A DNA stretch of 64,000 nucleotides from Xenopus tropicalis. Taxonomy: Eukaryota > Chordata > Amphibia > Anura > Pipidae. The stretch's first letter is position 1, and each line of letters starts with the position of its first letter. Below, piece by piece: positions 46,401-64,000 of the stretch. Below the pieces are notes generated by a model, which saw only the letters and a program-made list of their open reading frames with translations, was not told the origin of the DNA and did no database searches. A program made the position numbers and the translations under genes. The stretch covers positions 21,034,482 to 21,098,481 of the forward strand of contig NC_030681.2 in NCBI RefSeq assembly GCF_000004195.4, read 5' to 3'.

Positions 46401-49400
46401 TAGCTGTGGAAAAAGTAGCTGCTACTTGTAGCTCAGTGTGTCTTCACCCTTATAGTAGACATTTTACATGAAAAGCTCCCCAAGACAATGTACCCTAGAG
46501 ATGAGAATAGATAGGTCCACCTAGGTAATACTGACCCAGGGACTTGAAAGATCAGAGATGGGAGAACCTCCCACACAGGAAATACACTTTCGTTGATAGT
46601 AATAGAAAGAAAATCTCTTCAGTAGAGAAAGTATTGGTTGATGCTCTAACATTTTATTTCATTTTTGGCAACAGATGTCCTCATAAGTTTATCTCAGTAC
46701 AGCCAAGGTGGTGACGGGCCAGTCTGCAGACCGGTGATTGTGCTACAGGACAACCATTTGCCATTTTTGGAGCTGAAAGGTTCTCGACATCCCTGCATTA
46801 CAAAAACCTTTTTTGGGGATGATTTCATTCCAAATGACATTCTCATTGGCTGTAAGGAGGAGGACTCTGATGACAGCAGCGATGAAGCTCACTGTGTGCT
46901 TGTCACAGGGCCAAACATGGGAGGAAAGTCAACCCTTTTGAGACAGGTAAATGCATACATTTTATAACGTTATACCCAAGTTAAAAAAAAAAAAATTGGT
47001 TCCAATGGGATTGTGTTTTACATTTGTTCCCTTTTAAAAATTTTAACCAGGGGCCCCTGCACTGGCCGCCTTCTCTCTCCCCAACTACAGCAAAGACCTT
47101 TTCAAGAACAGCCCTATTCTCCCATACTGTTACTTAAAATACAGAGCTGTGCAGCATGATTGGTAGCCAGCAATATTTCCCCTAGAAACCACTATTGCAC
47201 TAACTGCAATACTTGGTAAATGGACTAATTGTGTTTCAAAAAGACTAATTGCTCCATTTTTGTAGCTGCCTTAAATCTGAAAATGTCAGTTGCTTGACAG
47301 ATCATCTTGAAGTCAGCGCAGGGCACAAGTTGTTACTTAACACCATTCTGTATATCCAGTATTATTTTTTTTTTATAATTTAGTGCAATAGGCTTTTGTG
47401 GAAACAAAATAACCATGTTCTTTGTTATTTCAGGCAGGTCTCCAGGTTGTTATGGCACAGCTGGGATGTTACGTGCCGGCAGAGTCTTGCAGACTGACTC
47501 CCGTAGACCGGGTGTTTACACGACTGGGTGCATCTGACCGAATCATGGCAGGTAGCACCAAATATGTTTTATTTGAAACTGTTGTGCAGTGACTTGTGTA
47601 TAACGTGTCTGAAGCTGAGCTGCTATATTGGCCTTTTTCTTGATGATTGATTTCAGCGTCCCCTGTTTTATGCTTCCCCCTTGGATCATATTTTGCTCAT
47701 CCCTTGCAAGTTTGGGCCTACCTTGCTCTTCCTTCTCAGCGTCCCCATTTAGTTACGCAGTGCTTTACATTCATTTATTATATTAATTTATAAAACGGGT
47801 ACAATAGTTTAGTTACAGTAAAAACTAGGAAGAGAGGGCCTTGCTCACAAAAGCCTTCATACATGCAATTATCCAGTGATAATTAATTAAGCATTCAAAC
47901 TTCTATTTCTCCCAAACTGGCTAACATGCTTGTGCTTTCTGCTTCCTAGTGGTGCTGCCCATAGTTTAGGTTAACCTTTAGTATGTTATCGAATGGCCAA
48001 TTCTTAGCAACTTTTTAATGTCGTTATTATTTTTATTTATTTTTTTTAAATATATACAGGGAAAAACCTTTTTTGTTCCATTTAGGCTAGTGGTTTATTT
48101 GCTCTGCTGTTGCAAATATGCAATACCCCGAAATCCACCCCTGTATATACACTGACAGGCCATTGCTGTGCCTGTAAAAAGGCTTGCAGACATGGAGCAG
48201 AAAGCAGGCTTTAATGATGGCTCAGATTTTTTAATTCTTGGGTGTTTCAGACTGCAGTTTGACTCTACAGATGAGCCCCCTACTTGAAAAGATGAGGTCC
48301 TCAGTATGGATGGTGACTGGGTACAAATAAACTGTATAATTGCATTAATAAAAAAAAAAAAGTAAGAATTTCAGTGTTGAGGGGAAGCTGAACTGTTTGT
48401 TATGGAGTTCTTTGGTCAGAAGGTCAAAATATCATTGCTTTGTGGTAATAAATTACATTAAATTTTAGGTGAAAGCACATTTTTTGTGGAATTGAGTGAA
48501 ACCTCTAGCATCCTGCAGCATGCAACAGAACATTCCCTTGTGCTTCTGGATGAACTTGGTGAGTGTTATTCATATTTGTGAAAACTTCCTAGTGGCCTCT
48601 GCTGTGTTCAGTAAGCAGGAATACCACTAGCCCTCTAGCAAGTATGTAGACTCAAAACACCGTTATTTTTTATTTTATTTTTTTTGTTACTCTGCCTTTA
48701 ACAGCTACCCTATGATGCTATTAATTGGGCTGTTAATCAGTAGACAGTGAAGTTGGGGTGTATAGCTAAATGTGGGTGCTGCCCACTTGAGCACAAACAT
48801 AGCCTTTTGACCTGAGCCAACCATGACAATCCATGACCAATGAAGGTGATCTCTGGAGGACACATTCTACAGTAAAACAAACATTCATTTTTATTTTTTC
48901 CTTTATTTTCCTTCCTTAGGAAGAGGCACGGCTACCTTTGATGGTACAGCTATAGCCAGTGCGGTTGTTAAGGAACTTTCTCAAAGTGTCAAATGCCGAA
49001 CTTTATTCTCTACACACTACCACTCTCTGGTGGAGGATTACTCTCACAGCCAGGCTGTACGCCTTGGGCACATGGTAAGTACTGCGCAGTGACTCAAGTA
49101 CTTGTGGGCCAATCATAAATTCAAACTGTGTCCCCTTAATGAACTTCATTATTGGATTGTTCATGCTGGGGCCTTCTGAAGCTGGCAAAGGCATGGTGTT
49201 CTGTCTGTATTGCCTGCCAGGCTAATGCTTTGGCATTGTGAATGTGCTTGGCTGTACAGATATTTTTCTTTTATGTGACTTTTACAGCTTGAGCTTTCAG
49301 AAATACAGGTATGGGATTCCTTATCCGGAAACCCGTTATCCAGAAAGCTCTGAATTACGGAAAGCCTGTCTCCCATAGACTCCATTTTAATCAAATAATT

Positions 49401-52400
49401 CAGAATTTTAAAACAGATTTCCTTTTTCTCTGTAGAAATAAAACAGTACCTTGTAATTAATCCCAACTAAGATATAAATAATCCTTATTGGATGCAAAAC
49501 AATCCTATTGTGTTTAATGTTTTATTGATTTTTTTTAGTAGACTTAAGGCATGGAGATCCAAATTACGAAAAGACCCCTTATCTGGAATACCATTGGTCC
49601 TGAGCATTCTGGATTATGGGTCATATACATGTACTTGCTTTGTCATATTGGTTATTTTTAGGATTTTGCACACTAGCTACACCAGCCATGGCCTTAGATC
49701 TCTAAGTAAGCCCTACTAATATTTGCTTGGTTTAACCCACCCAAGTACTTCACTTTCACTGGCCTAAACTCACGTCTACACAACCAAGTGGGGAGTTGAA
49801 CTGCCCTGGCTGATTATGTAGGGATGCACCGAATGTAGGATTCGGCCAAATCCACACTCCTGGCCCAATCTGAAACCTTAGAATAAAGTGACTTTGTCAA
49901 ATAAACAAGGAAGTATACATGGCAATCTTCAACCCTTCTGTATCCTAACTTACATATGTAAATTATAATTCAATGTGGTATTTGGCTGAATCCTTTACAA
50001 AGGATTCAGGCGAATCCGAAAATAGACTACTGCTAAAAAAATATTTGCCATGAGAAGATAGTATTCCATGGAGTAAGTAGCAGAGATGTTTATAATGTTA
50101 AGGTTATATCTTAACTTCTTTCCCTGTCCGTTTAGGCATGCATGGTGGAAAATGAGTGCGAGGATCCAAGCCAGGAGACCATCACGTTCCTTTACAAGTT
50201 CATTAAAGGAGCTTGTCCTAAAAGCTATGGATTTAATGCTGCAAGGCTGGCTCACATTCCTGATGAAATTATCCAGGTTGGCCACCAAAAAGCAAGAGAA
50301 TTTGAAAGCATTACGGTTTCCCTCAGGCTCTTCAGGTAGGGTTTGTTGGGTTTTTTTTTCAGCATGTTTAATGGGTGGATAACAAAGTGAAGCAGATGTG
50401 CTGGTAAATAATTGCTCACCCCCCTGAACTGGTCACTTTAACATACTCACTGTAAGTAAGTTATTCACTGTCAGTGGATACGTCGGGTCTGGGTAATTTT
50501 ATGTGAGCAGCATCCAATGATTTCCTTTTATTATTGCTTTAACGGCACATGAAAAAGGTTTGTTGTTCTGTTTTTTTAATTCCCTGCCCCATGCCCCTAA
50601 TTTGACTGACGCAAGCAAGAGACTTTGAAATCAGTAAGTGGAGTTATCCAGAATGCAAGATTCTGCCACTAGGTGGAGCATGTAGGGAAAAGTAACAGCA
50701 GAGAACTGCTCTGCTAACATCCCAGAGCTTGGCACATCCAGGGGTCCTCTTCCTTACACTGCAAACCCAGCTTTTTTTTTTTATAAAGTGTGGCACAGCC
50801 AGTGCAAAGGAAGAGGATCACTCACATGGCCCGGTGTGGTTTTTTTTTTTTTTTTCTTCTTTAGTAAGCATTGTCTATTTTTGTCCAGCCAAGGGTGAGC
50901 ATATTAGGCTGATGGCAGATGAGGCGTAGGGCAGATATTTTCGGCAAGCTGAAAAGCACTTGCTGAAAATATCGCCCTACATCTCCTACATGTGTCTACA
51001 CCCGAATGAATGAGAGACGCTCGGGTGCAGGCACATGCATCAAAACGTGAGATTTTGCATTCTTTCGCGTATTTTGGCTACATGTGCCTGCACCAGAGCG
51101 GATCTCATCATTTGGGCGCAGGCACATGTAGGAGGCGTAGGGCAATATTTTCAGCAAGCTATTTTCGGCTTGCCATCAGCCTAAGATTTCAGAGCTGGTA
51201 GTTCTTAGAGTTTACACTCTTGGTTGTACGCATGCAAACAATGTACCTGAAATAGAACCTCCATGAGCCAAATGTTATTTAGTATCCAAATGATCCACTT
51301 GAGTAAAGCATGCAAATATATCATGTGCACCAACTGTTGTTTCTATGGGAAATAAGCACTGAAAGGAAAAGCATGGCTGGAAGCAGGTTGTTGGCTAGTA
51401 TTTCTCTAACTCTGCATGCAATGGATACTGTAAAAATGGTGATTTGTTGAAAGACTTGTGCCCACCCTTACATGGGGCATTGTACAGTGATGGATGCAGG
51501 ACTTAAAACCAGTTTTGCCTTTACCTACATAGTTGCATTTATTAAATATAATGTACAATTTGTTTAATATTTACAACAGTCAGGACAGTCTGAAGATTGC
51601 AATGAATAAAAAGAAATATCACCTATGTATAAAACTGATCTGTTCTGTGGAACAAATTAAGGTGTTCTCATTGGTTGAGAAGAACACAATGTCAAATATA
51701 CATTGAAATAAGCTGGGGTTGTGAGCTACTGGAAAATTGGTTCAGACCCAAAAATTAAAGGCCCATGTTAAAAATAATTCATAAGTCACAAGTGTCCAGG
51801 GCTGTAGAACTTGGTTTCAATTCTCCATTTATGAAGCATCTGTTACTATCACTTGCACCAACTGTTTGCTGTAACAGTGTTAGGGTGGGGTACTGTCAGT
51901 GCCAGGACACAGGCCCTCACTTGTAGCTTCATCTTCACTCACAGCATGAAATCCTACAGGTAAATACATAAAAATCCTGCCACAGCTGCTGTGTATATGC
52001 GCTGTACATAAGCACACCTACCCAGAAAGTCTGCATGAATTAAATCCACGTTCGCGGTTTAAAAGAACATAAATATTACAGGGCCCATGAATAGACTTGC
52101 CACTTAAATAAAATACAACATTTCTTAGGGGGCTTCCTAATAATCTTACAATAAAAGACCGTTTAATATCAGATACTTAAGGAGCTCTGTAGCCAATCAC
52201 TTCAGCTGCCTGTAATGGTTGTGTGAGTGGGCAATAGAAGAGGATCTATTTCTATCTGGCTACTAACACACTGGGCCATATTGTGATGATCGGATGGTTT
52301 GGCCCCTGAGCCAACAGTCAGAAAGTAATGGGGTCTACACTGCTGGTGTGGTTCTCCCCTCCCTAAGCTGGTAGATCACGGTTGGGTAGGCCTATAAGAT

Positions 52401-52570
52401 TAAGTCTGCAGCTTCTATCAGCCACCTTTAGACAATTTCTATTCTTTGGAATTCAGTAAAATGCTGCTTCTTATAAATTGCCTCTTCATTGCAGAGAGCT
52501 GAATCTCTTGCTGGACAACCCTTCCTCTGATGGCCAAGTGCTCCATAACCTGCTGAAGGTGCTCCAATAA
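40457..52570 (+). CDS. msh6: MSH6, DNA mismatch-repair protein (MutSalpha subunit), complete
   Basis: MSH6 pairs with MSH2 in the nucleus to recognise base mismatches and small loops. Ten exons: 40457-40668, 41780-41982, 42462-42625, 43418-45944, 46675-46946, 47434-47551, 48469-48558, 48920-49074, 50136-50335, 52495-52570 (TAA). Together they give 4017 bases, 1338 residues, against 1360 in human with the same ten-exon plan and one giant exon 4. Seen: PCNA-binding box QKTLFSFF at residues 4-11; a PWWP domain in exon 2 (residues about 71-139, HPWWP); an acidic/basic linker; the mismatch-reading Phe411-Tyr-Glu413 in GKFYELY; Walker [10 protein letters not shown] at 1114-1122; Walker [12 protein letters not shown]; and STHYHSL after it. 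The ATG is the first in frame behind CCGCC. Nothing is broken. Introns carry several MITEs. An AATAAA at 52640 closes the gene. Confidence 0.98.
41405..41720 (-). mobile_element. CCCCAACCAGTGGCTC-family repeat, msh6 intron 1
   Basis: Left edge CAGGAGTCCCCAACCCCTC and right edge GAGCCACTGGTGGGGGATCA are roughly inverse. The interior holds CAAAACTTGCCCCCAAGTCA and GTTGGGGAGCAACATGT, the reverse of the copies at 1245 and 20872. Confidence 0.7.
42907..43238. mobile_element. Foldback MITE with TTA duplication (copy), msh6 intron 3
   Basis: TTA at 42904-42906 and 43239-43241. Ends GGGATCTGGCACACGGGGAG and inverse CTCCCCGTGTGCCAGAGCCC. Arms repeat GGGGAGATTAGTCGCCCG and its inverse twice per side, and CATCCCACC-GCG/GGTGGGATGG further in. 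Confidence 0.93.
46262..46450. mobile_element. AGCTACT-rich MITE (copy 3, uninterrupted), msh6 intron 4
   Basis: Starts GCAGAGCTACTAGTAACAGC and ends AGCTCAGTGTGTCTTCACCC. It preserves the unoccupied form of the site used by the foldback at 20456. Confidence 0.7.
49306..49631 (+). mobile_element. CAGGTATGGGAT MITE with TA duplication, msh6 intron 8
   Basis: TA at 49304-49305 and 49632-49633. The sequence CCTTATCCGGAAACCCGTTA, CTCTGAATTACGGAAAGCCT and GTCATATACATG ends match the family. Confidence 0.85.
50907..51181. mobile_element. Foldback MITE (GGCTGATG type), msh6 intron 9
   Basis: GGCTGATGGCA at the left and TGCCATCAGCC at the right; arms share GGCGTAGGGC, TTTTC-GCAAGCT and CTCGGGTGCAGGCACATG with the 20456-20784 palindrome, but pairing is decayed. 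TTA stands on the left and TAA on the right. Confidence 0.85.
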
Positions 52571-52639
52571 CATGTCCCAATGCCACTGCTGTTTGTGTGT
52601 GTTTATTCACAAGGCTGCGTTCCACACGGGTATGATCTA

Positions 52640-52652
52640 ATAAACTTTATTT
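52640..52652. terminator. Palindromic AATAAACTTTATT: polyadenylation hexamers on both strands between msh6 and fbxo11
   Basis: AATAAA at 52640-52645 lies 70 bases after the msh6 stop. Its mirror TTTATT at 52647-52652 is AATAAA on the minus strand, the direction of fbxo11. Another minus-strand AATAAA candidate (TTTATT at 53115-53120) is nearer the fbxo11 stop, so use of the shared one by fbxo11 is a guess. Confidence 0.6.
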
Positions 52653-53848
52653 TTTAAAAATGACCATATTTCCATTTTTTTTCTTCCCTAGGAAATTAAA
52701 CTTTTTTTTTTGTTTGTTTAAATTCATACCTACCCTCTACATAATGGTTATTGAATACTCCACAATATATTAAGTCTAGATGTTATGGTACATGCATACA
52801 CTTTCAGGCTGTTTGATTACCCACTGTCACCAATACATAGAAATGGGGGGGAAAAACAGAAAGCAATGGAACGGGTATAGGGCTGTATGTAATATGCTTG
52901 TCTCAGCTTCATCATATCAGGAAATCTCTATATTCCCAGCACTTAAACAAGGTCTACACTGTTCAAAAAAATCTGAACAGCAATAATGGAGCATTTGTAT
53001 TTTGTACAGTAAACTCTAAGGGTCTAACCACCGGCCAAGTCCTCACAGTAAGGGATGGAAGCATCCATATACACAGCTTCAGTGCATTTCATAAATATCT
53101 CCTACAGCCAACGCTTTATTAGCCAAGCTGGTCTGTATATGAAGACTGATCCAGGGGCCACAAGAGGAAAGGAGACAACATCCTAACTTTTTCAAAAGAT
53201 AACCAGAAAAATTGCTGGATTTAAAGATTAGTGTTTTTCTCTTTCATAGAAAGAACGTAGATACTGGGGACATGAGTACAATTTACAGCAAGTCTATGGT
53301 GTGCTAACAGGACGCATTCAAGTACAATAAAGTTTTGCTTGAAATAAAAAAAAACTACATGAGATTAAAGCATTAAAATATCTCAATCTGAATAAATGTT
53401 AAAAAAAAAAAATCAAAAGAAATTGGAGAAGTGCTAGCTCACATTTAACCATGTTACAAAAGCAATTGGTACCCATGTCCATAAAGGCAGCACTGACTGC
53501 CCATCTGTAGTACGACTGCCAATTGACTGCCTTTCTCGCTGCTACTCGCAACAACACCAGTGGGTGGCGCCTGTACACAACTGTAGCTTATTTCTCTTTT
53601 CTTCTGTCCATCTTGCACATCTTTAGCAGAGTAATGTTAAAAAAAAAAAACAAAAAGCCCATTCCTTCCTTTTTTTTTAATCCTGAGTCAATATATTGCC
53701 TCGTCCATCTCTTCCTCTTGTTTTTGGCATGTTGAAATTCAGAATCTCAACATCAAAGTCTCGCACAAATGGGCAATTTTCAATTTCTCCAAAGAAAAAG
53801 TCTTTACGGGTTAGAATGGCAGGACTTTCCCATCAAAAAGGAGTTCAT

Positions 53849-63903
<10,055 letters not shown>

Positions 63904-64000
63904 CTGCAAGAGAGGTAAAGTAATCCATGAGACATCTATAAAACCCAGAGAGAGCTTTGCCTGTTTTCCTATTTGCAAAAGGAATATTTGTGTGTGTATA

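Overview
The window is animal genomic DNA, and everything in it fits a frog genome of the Xenopus kind. Genes are split by GT-AG introns and buried in short DNA-transposon remnants (T2-type with TTAA duplications, foldback elements with TTA/TAA, hAT-type with 8-bp duplications, Tc1). MSH6 and FBXO11 lie tail to tail, as they do in other vertebrates. The species is inferred from repeat style and proteins, not proven.

Layout. 1-4.7 kb: a 30-35 bp minisatellite and degenerate tandem repeats. 4.8-11.3 kb (+): an 11-exon gene for a divergent spinster-like (SPNS, MFS superfamily) membrane transporter that lacks several signature residues; its first exon was not found. 11.4-23 kb: a repeat desert with many MITEs and palindromes and one orphan exon-like stretch. 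23.3-26.7 kb: 56 copies of a 60-bp minisatellite in perfect register, open on both strands but not behaving like coding DNA. 28.3-31.2 kb (+): a compact 12-exon Ste20/GCK-type kinase of about 359 residues resembling the TNIK/MINK1/MAP4K4 catalytic domain, with a possible proline-rich downstream exon. 34.3-35.0 kb (-): a two-exon CSTF3 fragment with a damaged splice donor. 36.5-39.3 kb: tandem-expanded and nested MITEs. 40.0-52.6 kb (+): complete 10-exon msh6 with a promoter rich in ACTACA/CCCAGC motifs. 53.8-63.9 kb (-): the 3' 14 coding exons of fbxo11; the gene continues past the window. An apparently intact Tc1-type transposon (55.09-56.71 kb) sits in an fbxo11 intron.

Function. MSH6 pairs with MSH2 in mismatch repair. 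FBXO11 is an SCF ubiquitin-ligase substrate receptor. They are neighbours but not a pathway; their 3' ends face a 13-bp palindrome that provides AATAAA on both strands. The other genes look locally unconnected. No rRNA, tRNA, CRISPR array or bacterial-type operon was seen. Exon limits were placed by eye from reading frame, splice consensus and remembered family features, so single-base errors are possible.
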